Positions 24,261-33,267 of a DNA stretch of 64,000 nt are shown here, piece after piece; position 1 is the stretch's first letter, and the number at the start of each line of letters is the position of its first letter. Under the pieces are notes generated by a model. That model ran no database searches. It was not told where the DNA came from and worked only from the letters and a program-made list of their open reading frames with translations. This stretch comes from Methylobacterium pseudosasicola (GTDB lineage Bacteria > Pseudomonadota > Alphaproteobacteria > Rhizobiales > Beijerinckiaceae): the NCBI RefSeq assembly GCF_900114535.1, contig NZ_FOTK01000008.1, positions 1 through 64,000 on the forward strand, given 5' to 3'. Both the position numbers and the translations under genes were made by a program.

Positions 24261-25331
24261 ATGGCACGGATCACCCTGAGGCAGCTCCTCGACCACGCGG
24301 CCGAGTACGAGTACGGCGTACCGGCCTTCAACCTGAACAACATGGAACAGGGCCTGGCGATCATGGCGGCGGCCGATGCCACCGACTCGCCGGTGATCCT
24401 GCAGGCGAGCCGCGGCGCCCGCGCCTACGCCAACGATGTGGTGCTGGCCAAGCTGATCGACGGCCTGGTCGAGATCTACCCGCACATCCCGGTCTGCATG
24501 CATCTCGACCACGGGAACAACGAGGCGACCTGCGCCACCGCGATCCAGTACGGCTTCACCTCGGTGATGATGGACGGCTCGCTGAAGGCCGACGGCAAGA
24601 CCCCAGCCGACTACAATTACAATGTCGAGATCACCCGCAACGTCACCAAGATGGCTCATTGGGCCGGCGTCTCGGTGGAAGGCGAGCTCGGCGTGCTCGG
24701 CTCGCTGGAGAGCGGCCAGGGCGAGGCCGAGGACGGCCACGGCGCCGAGGGCACGCTGAGCCACGACCAGCTGCTGACCGACCCGGACGAGGCGGTGAAG
24801 TTCGTCGAGGCCACCAAGGTCGATGCCCTCGCGGTCGCCATGGGCACCAGCCACGGCGCCTACAAGTTCACCCGCCAGCCCGACGGCGACGTGCTGGCGA
24901 TGAACGTGATCGAGGAGATCCACCGCCGCCTGCCGTCCACCCACCTGGTGATGCACGGCTCCTCGTCGGTTCCGCAGGACCTTCAGGACATCATCAACCA
25001 GTATGGCGGCCAGATGAAGCCGACCTGGGGCGTGCCGGTGGAGGAGATCCAGCGCGGCATCAAGCACGGCGTGCGCAAGATCAACATCGACACCGACAAC
25101 CGCATGGCGATGACCGGCCAGATCCGGAAGATCCTGACCGAGAACCCGTCCGAGTTCGATCCGCGTAAGTATCTTAAGCCCGCCATGGACGCGATGACCA
25201 AGCTGTGCAAGCAGCGCTTCGAGGAGTTCGGCACCGCCGGCAAGGGCTCGACGATCCGGCCGATCTCCGTCTCGGAGATGGCCAAGCGCTACGCCAGCGG
25301 CTCCCTCGATCCGAAGATCGGCGCGCAGTAG
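24261..25331 (+). CDS. fba: Fructose-bisphosphate aldolase, class II
   Basis: 356 aa from ATG 24261 ([15 protein letters not shown]); the frame is open upstream but that part is leader. A zinc-dependent aldolase that joins or splits fructose 1,6-bisphosphate and the two triose phosphates. Metal ligands are in CMHLDHGNN (about 78-86), [25 protein letters not shown] and [10 protein letters not shown]; phosphate binding is in [14 protein letters not shown]. The length and the [12 protein letters not shown] start ([14 protein letters not shown]) point to the Cbb/type-B subgroup found in alphaproteobacteria. The ThiE-like gene follows 16 bp downstream. Confidence 0.96.
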   Translation: MARITLRQLLDHAAEYEYGVPAFNLNNMEQGLAIMAAADATDSPVILQASRGARAYANDVVLAKLIDGLVEIYPHIPVCMHLDHGNNEATCATAIQYGFTSVMMDGSLKADGKTPADYNYNVEITRNVTKMAHWAGVSVEGELGVLGSLESGQGEAEDGHGAEGTLSHDQLLTDPDEAVKFVEATKVDALAVAMGTSHGAYKFTRQPDGDVLAMNVIEEIHRRLPSTHLVMHGSSSVPQDLQDIINQYGGQMKPTWGVPVEEIQRGIKHGVRKINIDTDNRMAMTGQIRKILTENPSEFDPRKYLKPAMDAMTKLCKQRFEEFGTAGKGSTIRPISVSEMAKRYASGSLDPKIGAQ

Positions 25332-25347
25332 CGCGCCGGCCGATCCG

Positions 25348-25992
25348 ATGAGCAGCCAGCAGCGCCTCGCCCTCCTGGGCCCCCATGGGTTGGACGCCGA
25401 CGGCATCGACGCCTTCGCGGCCGCGCTCAGCGCGGCCTGCGAGGTGGGCGATGTCGCGGCGGTGATCCTGCGCCTCGCCGCCACCGACGAGCGCGGGCTC
25501 ACAGCCCGGGTGAAGCAGGTCGCGCCGATCACGCAGGAGACCGGCGCGGCCCTGGTGGTGGCCTGTCCGGCCTTCACCGGCGACCTCGTCTCGGTGGCGA
25601 CACGCGGCGGCGCCGACGGCGTGCATGTCGACAAGCCCCGCGACCTCAAGGACCTGCGCGAGCGCCTCCGGGACGGCCGCATCCTCGGGGCGGGCGGCAT
25701 CGAGACCAAGCACGGGGCCATGGAGGCGGGCGAGACCGGCATCGACTACCTGATGTTCGGCGGCCTCTATCCGGACGGCGTCGCCCCCGACGCCGAAACG
25801 GTGCTGGCCCGCGCCGAATGGTGGGCCGAGATCTTCGAGACGCCCTGCGTCGCGGTCGCAGCGGCGGCGGAGGAGATCGGTCCGCTGGTGGCGACCGGGG
25901 CCGAGTTCATCGGCCTTGAGAGCGCGCTCTGGCTGACCGACGTGGATGCCGTGGCGCGGGCGCAAGCCCTGCTCGGAGGGCAGGCCGCGTGA
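25348..25992 (+). CDS. ThiE/TenI-like thiamine-phosphate synthase family protein
   Basis: 214 aa, TIM-barrel of the thiamine monophosphate synthase family. Family-like stretches are AALVVACPAFTGD, GGADGVHVDKP near 90 (compare the GxDGVHLGQ of ThiE), GRILGAGGIETKHGAMEAGE and IDYLMFGGLYPDG. True ThiE joins HMP-PP and thiazole phosphate; several active-site residues differ here (VDKPRD in place of LGQxD), so this may be a divergent paralogue. It follows fba closely and overlaps the Sel1-repeat gene by 4 bases. No thiamine riboswitch or other thi gene is nearby. Confidence 0.7.
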   Translation: MSSQQRLALLGPHGLDADGIDAFAAALSAACEVGDVAAVILRLAATDERGLTARVKQVAPITQETGAALVVACPAFTGDLVSVATRGGADGVHVDKPRDLKDLRERLRDGRILGAGGIETKHGAMEAGETGIDYLMFGGLYPDGVAPDAETVLARAEWWAEIFETPCVAVAAAAEEIGPLVATGAEFIGLESALWLTDVDAVARAQALLGGQAA

Positions 25993-27011
25993 ACCTCCGC
26001 GCCTTGGGGCTTGCGGTGCTCCTGACGGGGGCGTGGCCGCTGCCGGTGCTCGCCGCGTCCGGGCCCCTCGACCCGGCCAAGACCGCCGCCCCCTCCGACA
26101 AGAAGGCGATGCCGGAGCTTCCGAGCCCCTACACGCCGAACTATTCCCGGGGCGCCGTGCCGCCCGCCAATGGCCAGCCGGCTGACCTCGCCTACGGCGC
26201 CTACCAGCGCGGCCAGTACGTCACCGCCTTCCGGGAGGCGACCAAGCGCATCGAGGCGAACCCCAAGGATGCGGCGGCGATGACGCTGCTGGGCGAGCTG
26301 TACAACCAGGGTCTCGGCGTCAAGCAGAACCCGGTAAAGGCGGCCGAATGGTATCGCCTCGCGGCCGCCCAGAACGACGCCGCCGCGATGTCTTCGCTGG
26401 GCCTGATGGCCCTCGACGGGCGCGGCATGCCCAAGGACCCAAAGGCCGGCCGGCGCTGGCTGGAGCAGGCCACCGCCAACGGTTCGGCGACGGCGGCCTA
26501 CAATCTTGGCCTGATTCTGATCGGCACCGGCGCCACCGCCGACGAGGCGGCCGCCGCCGCGCAATTCCGCAAGGCCGCGGATGCCGAAATCGGCCCGGCT
26601 CAGCACGATCTCGGCGTGCTCTATCTCCAGGGCCGCGGCGTGCCCAAGGACGCCAGCCAGGCGGCCCAGTGGTTCCGGCGCGGCGCCGATAACGGCGACC
26701 TCGCCAGTGAGGTCGAGTACGCGATCCTGCTGTTCAACGGCAACGGCGTCACCAAGGACGAGCGCTCGGCCGCCCGCTACTTCCTGCACGCGGCCTCCCG
26801 CGGCAACGCTATCGCACAGAACCGGGTCGCCCGGCTCTACGCGGTCGGCCGGGGCGTCGCCAAGAACCCGATCGAGGCCGCGGCCTGGAACCTCGCCGCC
26901 GCCGCGCAGGGCCTGTCCGACGCCTGGCTCGACCAGACCCTGTCCGGCCTGTCCGGCGACGAGCGCACCCGCGCCGAGCGGCTGGCCAATGAGCGCAGCG
27001 AGCAGCGGTAG
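25989..27011 (+). CDS. Exported Sel1-repeat protein
   Basis: 340 aa from a GTG that overlaps the previous stop (GTGA). A signal peptide (ALGLAVLLTGAWPLPVLA) is followed by a Pro-rich linker and then about six to seven Sel1-type TPR repeats from residue 70 to 330; clear ones read GLGVKQNPVKAAEWYRLAA, GRGMPKDPKAGRRWLEQA, GRGVPKDASQAAQWFRRGA and GRGVAKNPIEAAAWNLAA. Sel1 solenoids bind partner proteins; in rhizobia exported ones affect exopolysaccharide and stress responses. Likely periplasmic. The coupling to the ThiE-like gene is positional only. Confidence 0.88.
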   Translation: MNLRALGLAVLLTGAWPLPVLAASGPLDPAKTAAPSDKKAMPELPSPYTPNYSRGAVPPANGQPADLAYGAYQRGQYVTAFREATKRIEANPKDAAAMTLLGELYNQGLGVKQNPVKAAEWYRLAAAQNDAAAMSSLGLMALDGRGMPKDPKAGRRWLEQATANGSATAAYNLGLILIGTGATADEAAAAAQFRKAADAEIGPAQHDLGVLYLQGRGVPKDASQAAQWFRRGADNGDLASEVEYAILLFNGNGVTKDERSAARYFLHAASRGNAIAQNRVARLYAVGRGVAKNPIEAAAWNLAAAAQGLSDAWLDQTLSGLSGDERTRAERLANERSEQR

Positions 27012-27062
27012 CGCTGAGGCGGCAAGAGCCGGGCCGAACTGGTTGGATCTCTCCCACCCACG

Positions 27063-27147
27063 CCCTCATCCTGAGGTGCCCGGCGATCGAAGATCGCGGG
27101 GCCTCCTTCGAGGCCTCCGCTTCGCTTCGGCACCTCAGGATGAGGTG
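27063..27147. repeat. Palindromic intergenic repeat (family B, copy 1)
   Basis: CCCTCATCCTGAGGTGC at the left is answered by GCACCTCAGGATGAGG at the right, with GCCTCCTTCGAGGCCTCCGC in the middle. Other copies or relatives are at 28581, 33026 and 60368. It lies between two convergent genes and could act as a bidirectional terminator. Confidence 0.85.
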
Positions 27148-27189
27148 TTTGGTTTGGGAATTCGTTCGCCAGGCGAACCGACCTGACGC

Positions 27190-27630
27190 CTACCTCTCCG
27201 TCTTCGACCAATCGACTCCGGCTTCGAGTTCCGGCAGGAGCACCACGCTCTCCTGCTCGTTCGGGTCGGTCCGGGCGATCAGCGCGGTGACCGGCTCGGT
27301 CTGGCTGCGGTTGTAGGGCAGGTGCGGCACGTCGGCGGCGATGTAGACGAACTCGCCGGCGCCCGCGATCACGTGGTGCTCCAGGCGCTCGCCCCAGAAG
27401 CAGCCCGAAACGCCGGACAGGACGTGGATCGCGGTCTCGTGGTGTTCGTGCTTGTGGGCGTGGGCGCGCTCCCCGGGCGGGATCTCCAGGAGCTGCATGT
27501 GCAGGGCCTTGGCACCCACCGCCTCGGCCGAGATGGCCGGGCGATAGATGTGACCCTGCTTGCCCCGGAACGGCGCGCTCTCGCGCAGGACCACGAGGCC
27601 CGGCCTCTCGGTCTCGGATGTGGTGCTCAT
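27190..27630 (-). CDS. Cupin-domain protein
   Basis: 146 aa with one conserved cupin barrel. Motif 1 is HAHKHEHHETAIHVLSG (about 56-72), giving three His and a Glu for metal binding; motif 2 is AGEFVYIAADVPHLPYN. It could be a dioxygenase, isomerase or sensor; cupins are too diverse to assign. It is the last gene of the exaC-DUF779-AhpD-cupin run, overlapping the AhpD-like gene by 4 bases (ATGA), so it likely works with them. The N-terminus is short and has no signal peptide. Confidence 0.82.
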   Translation of the reverse strand: MSTTSETERPGLVVLRESAPFRGKQGHIYRPAISAEAVGAKALHMQLLEIPPGERAHAHKHEHHETAIHVLSGVSGCFWGERLEHHVIAGAGEFVYIAADVPHLPYNRSQTEPVTALIARTDPNEQESVVLLPELEAGVDWSKTER

Positions 27631-28037
27631 GATTCGCCCACCTTGAACGCGGCGTCCACGGGGATCTGCATGCCGTTGACCAGGGCGTTGGTCTGGTTCG
27701 CCATGCCGACCACCGCCAGGAACTCCCCGTGCTGCTCCGGGGTCAAGCCCTTCGCGCCCGCCGCGGCGGTGTGGGAATGGATGCAGTAGGGGCAGCCATT
27801 GGCGATCGAGACCGCGATGTAGACCAGCTCCTTGGTCAGCGGGTCGAGGCTGCCCGGTCCCATCACGGTCTTGAGGCTGGTCCAGGTCCGCTCCAGCAAG
27901 CCCGGGTCGTTGGCGAGGCCCCGCCAGAAATTGTTGATGAAGTCCGAGCCCCGGGTCGCCCGGATATCGGCGAACACGGCCCGCACTCGCGGGTCGGCCT
28001 CCGCCTCGGCATCGCTCCAGAGCTTCACGGTCGCCAT
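27627..28037 (-). CDS. Carboxymuconolactone decarboxylase/AhpD-like protein
   Basis: 136 aa from ATG 28037. All-helical AhpD-like fold with the redox motif NGCPYCIHSHTAAA (about 88-101), where Cys-x-x-Cys and the His three residues later give peroxidase or disulfide activity in AhpD relatives. ELVYIAVSIAN precedes it as in the family. Probable role: an alkylhydroperoxidase-type or thiol-redox protein linked to aldehyde metabolism. It starts 16 bp after the DUF779 gene and overlaps the cupin gene. Confidence 0.87.
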   Translation of the reverse strand: MATVKLWSDAEAEADPRVRAVFADIRATRGSDFINNFWRGLANDPGLLERTWTSLKTVMGPGSLDPLTKELVYIAVSIANGCPYCIHSHTAAAGAKGLTPEQHGEFLAVVGMANQTNALVNGMQIPVDAAFKVGES

Positions 28038-28053
28038 CGGTTTCGTCCTTGGT

Positions 28054-28479
28054 TCAGAGCTTGCACGCCCCTTCGAGGGCCCGATTTTCGGCTTCGGTGA
28101 ACAGGCGCGAGCGGATATGGAAGCGCTTCTCGCGGCCGTTTTCCAGGGAGAACATGCCGCCGCGCCCCGGCACCACGTCGAGCAGGATGTGGGTGTGCTT
28201 CCAGACCGCGAATTGTGAGCGGGAGATGTAGAAATCCGCGCCGCCGACCGTGCCAAGGTGGACGTCGCCGTCGCTGATAATGAAGTCGCCGAGCGGGTAG
28301 CACATGGGCGAGGACCCGTCGCAGCAGCCGCCGGACTGATGGAACATCACCGGGCCGTACTCGGCGCGGAGCTCATCGATCAGCGCCAGCGCCGCCGGGG
28401 TGGCGGTGACCCGCAGCGGCGTGCCGTCGGCGCCGACCTGCTCGGCGGTGGTGGCTTCTTGCGTCGAGACTGCGCTCAT
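28054..28479 (-). CDS. DUF779 protein, partner of aldehyde dehydrogenase
   Basis: 141 aa from ATG 28479. The DUF779 family is almost always next to an ExaC/AcoD-type aldehyde dehydrogenase, as here. Conserved stretches are MFHQSGGCCDGSSPMCYP with three cysteines that look like a metal or redox site, WKHTHILLDVVPGRGG (a cupin-like His pair) and MFSLENGREKRFHIRSRLF. The function is unproven. It starts the downstream part of the cluster, 337 bp from exaC, a gap that holds a terminator and a repeat, so it may have its own promoter. Confidence 0.85.
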   Translation of the reverse strand: MSAVSTQEATTAEQVGADGTPLRVTATPAALALIDELRAEYGPVMFHQSGGCCDGSSPMCYPLGDFIISDGDVHLGTVGGADFYISRSQFAVWKHTHILLDVVPGRGGMFSLENGREKRFHIRSRLFTEAENRALEGACKL

Positions 28480-28580
28480 ACGGCCCTCCCCTGCTGTTTG
28501 TTTGATATGCGTGCTGGGATTCGAATTTCCACGGCAGATCTCATCGGGGATGCCGGTTTGCCGCCGGCTCCCCCCACTCA

Positions 28581-28701
28581 CCCCCTCATCCTGATATGCG
28601 AGCGCAGCGAGCCTCGAAGGAGCCCTCCAGAAGGCTCTGCGATCCCGGGAGGCCTCCTTCGAGGCCTCCGCTTCGCTTCGGCACCTCAGGATGAGGGGGT
28701 G
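28581..28701. repeat. Palindromic intergenic repeat (family B, copy 2)
   Basis: CCCCCTCATCCTGATATGCGA on the left faces GCACCTCAGGATGAGGGGG on the right. The core GGCCTCCTTCGAGGCCTCCG is shared with the copy at 27063. It lies in the 337-bp spacer between exaC and the DUF779 gene, which otherwise holds the exaC terminator; no gene is seen there. Confidence 0.85.
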
Positions 28702-28757
28702 GGATTGGACAGCCGTCGCGTTCGGGATGGTGACGCGAAGCCCCCCTCCCCCAAACG

Positions 28758-28783
28758 AAAAAACCCCGGCCGTGAGGCCGGGG
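28758..28783 (-). terminator. Rho-independent terminator of exaC
   Basis: On the minus strand CCCCGGCC-TCAC-GGCCGGGG is followed by TTTTTT (28763-28758). It lies 34 bp after the exaC stop and is the cleanest terminator of the region. Confidence 0.9.
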
Positions 28784-28816
28784 TGAAGTCGGCTCGGGGG
28801 GAACCCGGACCAGAAC

Positions 28817-30340
28817 TCAGAAGAATCCGAGCTTTTTGGCCGAGTAGCTGACCAGCATGTTCTTGGTCTGCTGGTAGTGATCGAGCATCATCTTGTGGGT
28901 CTCACGGCCGATGCCGGACTGCTTGTAGCCGCCGAAGGCCGCGTGGGCGGGGTAGGCGTGGTAGCAGTTCGTCCAGACGCGGCCGGCCTGGATCGCCCGG
29001 CCGAAGCGGTAGGCGCGGGTGCCGTCGCGGGTCCAGATGCCGGCGCCGAGGCCGTAGAGGGTGTCGTTGGCGATCGACAGCGCGTCGGCATCGTCCTTGA
29101 AGGTCGTGACCGACAGGACCGGCCCAAAAATCTCCTCCTGGAAGATCCGCATCTTGTTGTGGCCGCGGAACACCGTCGGCTGCACGTAGAAGCCCTCGGC
29201 GAGCTCGCCGTCCTTGACGTTGCGCTCGCCGCCGGTGAGCAGCTGCGCGCCTTCCTGGCGGCCGATATCGATGTAGCTGAGGATCTTCTCCATCTGCTCG
29301 CCCGAAGCCTGGGCGCCGATCATCGTGGCGGGATCCAGCGGCGAGCCCTGGGTGATCGCCTCGACCCGCTTGATCGCCCGCTCCATGAAGCGGTCGTAGA
29401 TCGACTCGTGCACGAGCGCGCGGCTCGGACAGGTGCAGACTTCGCCCTGGTTGAGGGCGAACATGGTGAAGCCTTCGAGGGCCTTGTCGAAGAAGTCGTC
29501 GTCCTCGTTGGCCACGTCGCCGAAGAAGATGTTCGGCGACTTGCCGCCCAGCTCCAGGGTCACCGGGATCAGGTTCTGCGAGGCGTATTGCATGATCAGG
29601 CGGCCGGTGGTCGTCTCACCGGTGAACGCGATCTTGGCGATGCGCGGCGAGGAGGCGAGCGGCTTGCCGGCCTCGAGGCCGAAGCCGTTGACGATGTTGA
29701 TCACGCCCGGCGGCAGCAGGTCGGCCAGCAGCTCCATCACCACCAGGATCGAGGCGGGGGTCTGCTCGGCGGGCTTGAGCACCACGCAATTGCCGGCGGC
29801 GATCGCAGGGGCGAGCTTCCAGACCGCCATAAGGATCGGGAAGTTCCACGGGATGATCTGGCCGACGACGCCGAGCGGCTCATGGAAGTGATAGGCCACG
29901 GTGTCGTGGTCGATCTCGGAGATCGAGCCTTCCTGAGCGCGGACGCAGCCGGCGAAGTAGCGGAAATGGTCGATCGCCAGGGGGATGTCGGCGTGGGTCG
30001 TCTCGCGGATCGGCTTGCCGTTGTCCCAGGTTTCGGCGAGCGCGATTAGATCGAGATTCTCCTCCATCCGGTCGGCCAGCTTGTTCAGGATGCGGGCGCG
30101 CTCGGCCGGGGCGGTGCGGCCCCAGGATTCCTTGGCCGCGTGGGCGGCGTCCAGCGCCTTCTCGACGTCGGAGGCGTCGGAGCGGGCGACCTCGCAGATC
30201 ACCTTGCCGGTGATTGGGGACGTGTTCTCGAAGTAGCGGCCGGCGGACGGGGCGACCCACTGGCCGCCGATAAAGTTGTCGTAGCGGGCCGAGAAGGGCG
30301 ACTTGGTCCGGGCGTCGCCGAGGAATTCCGGCTTGTTCAT
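28817..30340 (-). CDS. exaC: Aldehyde dehydrogenase, ExaC/AldB type
   Basis: 507 aa from ATG 30340 ([13 protein letters not shown]). It closely resembles the ExaC/AcoD acetaldehyde dehydrogenases that oxidise acetaldehyde or other short aldehydes with NAD+, as in ethanol oxidation by PQQ systems. Marks: [12 protein letters not shown] near 20, PWNFP with Asn166, FTGETTTG near 239, Glu263 in LELGGKSPN, Cys302 in [19 protein letters not shown], and the end [16 protein letters not shown]779 gene follows in the same direction, as is usual. In a methylotroph it would handle aldehydes from multi-carbon alcohols. A terminator follows. Confidence 0.95.
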   Translation of the reverse strand: MNKPEFLGDARTKSPFSARYDNFIGGQWVAPSAGRYFENTSPITGKVICEVARSDASDVEKALDAAHAAKESWGRTAPAERARILNKLADRMEENLDLIALAETWDNGKPIRETTHADIPLAIDHFRYFAGCVRAQEGSISEIDHDTVAYHFHEPLGVVGQIIPWNFPILMAVWKLAPAIAAGNCVVLKPAEQTPASILVVMELLADLLPPGVINIVNGFGLEAGKPLASSPRIAKIAFTGETTTGRLIMQYASQNLIPVTLELGGKSPNIFFGDVANEDDDFFDKALEGFTMFALNQGEVCTCPSRALVHESIYDRFMERAIKRVEAITQGSPLDPATMIGAQASGEQMEKILSYIDIGRQEGAQLLTGGERNVKDGELAEGFYVQPTVFRGHNKMRIFQEEIFGPVLSVTTFKDDADALSIANDTLYGLGAGIWTRDGTRAYRFGRAIQAGRVWTNCYHAYPAHAAFGGYKQSGIGRETHKMMLDHYQQTKNMLVSYSAKKLGFF

Positions 30341-30687
30341 GGCTCTGTTCCCTCCATAGGCCCCGGCCTCGCGAACCGCGGCTCTTGGGCTGAAGCTGGT
30401 ACGCGGACCGCCGGTTATTTCGGCTCGGTCCGGTTCGGCTCGGATGGCAGCCAATGGCTTTTGGCGTGCCGAATCAAGGTGGACTTTTGGCCAGTGCGCG
30501 AGCGGGCGGATCCTACGCCCTCCCCGTCAGGATCGCGAGAGGACAATCCTCCGTCAAGTCGATTGCGGCCGAAGCGCGTGCTAGAATGGGGCGATTGCCA
30601 TGAGATGCCTGCATGTGCACGGCCAACACTTTGGCATTATTCTCAAGACAGGCTGCTGACCTTGGCCTTAAGCGCGGCGACTTTGCT
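30341..30687. other. Spacer between exaC and the DUF3325 gene
   Basis: No gene is seen in these 347 bases. They hold the exaC promoter (minus strand, reading from about 30450 down) and the 3' end of the iron-linked operon. Short open frames are not supported. No clear sigma-70 boxes could be fixed. Confidence 0.45.
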
Positions 30688-31035
30688 TCACGCTCCCAAG
30701 GCGAACGGCAGGGCGAGCATTGCCAGCGGCAGCGCGGCGACCGCGGCGGCCCGCAGCCAGGCCGGCCGGTAGGACATCACCGCCACCACCAGGAGCGCCG
30801 CCCCGGTCAGGCCGCCGATCCACTGGACGGGACCGAAATTCCAGCCGCTGCAGGTGACGGAGGCGGCGAACGCGACTGCGAGACCCGACCAGCCGGCGGC
30901 GCGCAGGCTCCGGGTCCGGCTGCGCGGTGCGGGCACGCGGAACACCGCGCGGTGGTGCCGGTCGAGGCTGAGCGCCAGGGCGGCAAAGCTCGAGAAGCTG
31001 AGACAGAGGCTCAGCGCCAGCGCGGAGGCAGTCAC
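30688..31035 (-). CDS. DUF3325 small membrane protein (iron-linked operon)
   Basis: 115 aa from a GTG at 31035 that overlaps the PepSY gene's stop (GTGA). Four hydrophobic helices: about 3-22, 46-65, 72-88 and 93-113. It fits the DUF3325 family, found with PepSY-TM and DUF3649 proteins next to siderophore receptors. Probable role: inner-membrane part of siderophore-iron release; this is inferred from families and neighbours. It is the last gene of the three-gene unit. Confidence 0.75.
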   Translation of the reverse strand: MTASALALSLCLSFSSFAALALSLDRHHRAVFRVPAPRSRTRSLRAAGWSGLAVAFAASVTCSGWNFGPVQWIGGLTGAALLVVAVMSYRPAWLRAAAVAALPLAMLALPFALGA

Positions 31036-32558
31036 GCTTCCACCGCCCGCGACAGGTTCGGCCGGGCCGCCCGGAACCCGTTCGGCCGCTTGGCCGCGAG
31101 GCGGGCGCCGAGGCCGAGCAGGAGCGACACCGCCAGCATCGCCGCGTCGAAGCCGAGGAACCGCGCCTCGCCCACGGCGAGCGCATCGACCACCGGGATC
31201 GCCAGGAAGCCGAGAGCCGCAATTCCCAGCGCCGCCGGCCAAGCCTTGGCCTTCGGGTAGAGGGCGGCTGCCAGGGCGGCAAGGATCCAGGCGGCGAAGA
31301 AGGCGCGCACCTCCCAATCCGCCCGGCCCACGAGGTCGAGGGGCAGTAGGCGATTGGCGAGGAAGTAGGCAGCGAGCCCGGTGGGCAGCCCGGCGATGGT
31401 GCCGAGGTTCAGCACACGCACGAGACGTAAGCCGAACCCCGCCGGATCCGCGCCCTTCGGCGCCCGGGCGACCGTCCAGAGCACAAGGCCTGAGGCGATG
31501 GTCGCGGCACCCATGAGTCCGCAGAGGAAGAACACGATCCGCAGGGGCGCGGCGGCGAAATGCGCCTCGTGGAGGCCGATCATCACAGCGCCGGTGCGGG
31601 TCGCCGCACCGACATCGCCGGTGCGTGAGAGTTCGGCGCCGGTATCGCCGGCATAGACGATCTGCGGATGGAGATGGGCGAGGCCGGGGGGCTCCTCGAA
31701 GAACGTCGTGACACTCGACGCCGCATCGCCCGGCATCGTCACCATCACGACCTCGGGCGCCTCTCCATGGGCCGCGGTCGCGCGCGCCACGATCTCGCCC
31801 AGGGGCATCAGGGTGCCGGGCTGGCCCGCAGGATTGCGCGTCGCCGCCATGATCCCGGCTTCGTCGTAATAGGCCAGGATATCGTGCTGGTAGGCGGCCT
31901 TCACGCCCCAGGGCATTAGCATCGGTCCGAGCTCGATGAGGCCGGTATAGACGATCATCAGATGGAACGGCAGCGCCAGCACGCCGACGATGTTGTGGGC
32001 GTCGAGCCAGCCGCGTTGGGCCGACCTGTCCCGCCGGAAGGTGAAGAAGTCGGCGAAGATGCGCCGATGGGTGACGATGCCGCTGATCAGAGAGATCAGC
32101 AGGATCATGGCGCAGGTCCCGACGATCCAGCGGCCCCAGATCGGCGGCAGGCTCAGCTCGAAATGGAAGCGGTAGAGGAAGTCGCCGCCCTTGGTATCGC
32201 GCGCCGACGACGCCTCGCCGGTGGCGGGATCGAGATGCGCGTGGTGATACGGCCCGGCCGGGGTATTCCACCAATAGACTTCCGCCGTCGGGTTTTCAGC
32301 AGTCGGAAGCTTCACGGACCATGCCAGGGCATCGGGCATCTGCCGCCCGAGATAGGCCGCGGCTCGGGTGGCCGCGGTGGTGGGATCGGCCGTGGGCTCG
32401 GACAGTTCGGGCCGCATCCAGTGGGAAATCTCGGCGCGGTAATAGCTCGCCGTGCCGGTGACGAAGATCGCGAACAGCACCCAGCCGACCACGAGGCCGG
32501 ACCAGGTGTGCAGCCACGCCATCGACTGCCGGAAGCCCTTTTTATTCGGACCGCTCAC
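31032..32558 (-). CDS. PepSY-associated transmembrane protein (ferric-siderophore reduction type)
   Basis: 508 aa from GTG 32558, overlapping the upstream stop. The frame opens earlier, but the overlap makes this start likely. It has the PepSY-TM layout: TM1 in SMAWLHTWSGLVVGWVLFAI with a His that may bind heme, a periplasmic PepSY region (PTAEVYWWNTPAGPYHHAHL), TM helices around WIVGTCAMILLISLISGI, a further HNIVGVLALPFHLMIVYTG with His pairs, and three to five C-terminal helices. Relatives (FoxB, PiuB, FhuF-linked) reduce or release iron from siderophores in the inner membrane. It sits between DUF3649 and DUF3325 genes with overlaps at both ends. No TonB receptor is adjacent. Confidence 0.88.
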   Translation of the reverse strand: MSGPNKKGFRQSMAWLHTWSGLVVGWVLFAIFVTGTASYYRAEISHWMRPELSEPTADPTTAATRAAAYLGRQMPDALAWSVKLPTAENPTAEVYWWNTPAGPYHHAHLDPATGEASSARDTKGGDFLYRFHFELSLPPIWGRWIVGTCAMILLISLISGIVTHRRIFADFFTFRRDRSAQRGWLDAHNIVGVLALPFHLMIVYTGLIELGPMLMPWGVKAAYQHDILAYYDEAGIMAATRNPAGQPGTLMPLGEIVARATAAHGEAPEVVMVTMPGDAASSVTTFFEEPPGLAHLHPQIVYAGDTGAELSRTGDVGAATRTGAVMIGLHEAHFAAAPLRIVFFLCGLMGAATIASGLVLWTVARAPKGADPAGFGLRLVRVLNLGTIAGLPTGLAAYFLANRLLPLDLVGRADWEVRAFFAAWILAALAAALYPKAKAWPAALGIAALGFLAIPVVDALAVGEARFLGFDAAMLAVSLLLGLGARLAAKRPNGFRAARPNLSRAVEA

Positions 32559-32866
32559 GGGACCACCGCCGGGGAGAACGCACCGGCGAGCCACAGGCCT
32601 GCCACCAGCAGCACCGCGATCAGCCCGAGGACCGAAGCCGCGTGCCCGAGGGTCCGGGCGGAAAAAACCCAGACCACCGCGCCGGCCATGATCGCGAAGC
32701 TCGCCAGCGTCCCTGTGGAGACCGCCTCGGAGCGCGGCATCGGCAGGGCGAGGGCCAGGAGCATCGCCGACAGGGCCGCGACCCCGTAGCCGCCAAGCGC
32801 CGCCAGCACGACGCGCCCGGCCACCGCCAGACGGTAGGTGAGTCCCGGTAGGGGGCGGGCGCTCAT
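32555..32866 (-). CDS. DUF3649 small membrane protein (iron-linked operon)
   Basis: 103 aa from ATG 32866. Three membrane segments (about 11-40, 48-65, 77-97). Family traits include GRVVLAALGGYGVAALSAMLLALALP and the ending AGAFSPAVVP. DUF3649 proteins occur before PepSY-TM and DUF3325 genes, often beside TonB-dependent siderophore receptors. It overlaps the PepSY gene start by 4 bases (GTGA). The function is inferred only. Confidence 0.75.
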   Translation of the reverse strand: MSARPLPGLTYRLAVAGRVVLAALGGYGVAALSAMLLALALPMPRSEAVSTGTLASFAIMAGAVVWVFSARTLGHAASVLGLIAVLLVAGLWLAGAFSPAVVP

Positions 32867-33025
32867 CACGCGATCTCCCGGTTTCGTGATCTCATGAGGC
32901 GGCCTAGCAGCGGCCGACCGGGACTCGCAACGCCTATGTTCCGGAACGATTCCAGTGTGCCGAGAGCCGCTTAAGGGATGGACGGACCGAGCGCCAAGCA
33001 TTGCCGTGCGCTCTTCCAACTCTCC

Positions 33026-33150
33026 GCCTCATCCTGAAGCGGCGACGCGGAGCGGCGCCCCCGAAGGCGGGGGCCAGCGATCACGGAACTATCTGGAGGG
33101 CTCCTTCGAGACCCACCGATCTTCGATCGCCGGGCACCTCAGGAGGATGT
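33026..33150. repeat. Palindromic intergenic repeat (family B, diverged copy 3)
   Basis: CGCCTCATCCTGAAGC faces GGGCACCTCAGGAGGATG, with CGATCTTCGATCGCCGGGC at the right arm and matching material in the copy at 27063. It lies in the 401-bp stretch 32867-33267, where no gene is seen. Confidence 0.75.
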
Positions 33151-33267
33151 GGTGGGTAGGATCAGCCTCTGGCTTGGCTCAGCCGATTCTACTTCGGGGC
33201 ATTGCCGTATTGCCGAACCTCGGACTGTCCGATGCGATGGGGCCGATCCCCGCCGAAGCTCCGTGGG

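Noticed and set aside
28480..28816. A CRISPR-like set of repeats
   Set aside because: The repeats are inverted arms of one palindrome, not direct repeats with spacers. No CRISPR array was found anywhere in the window.
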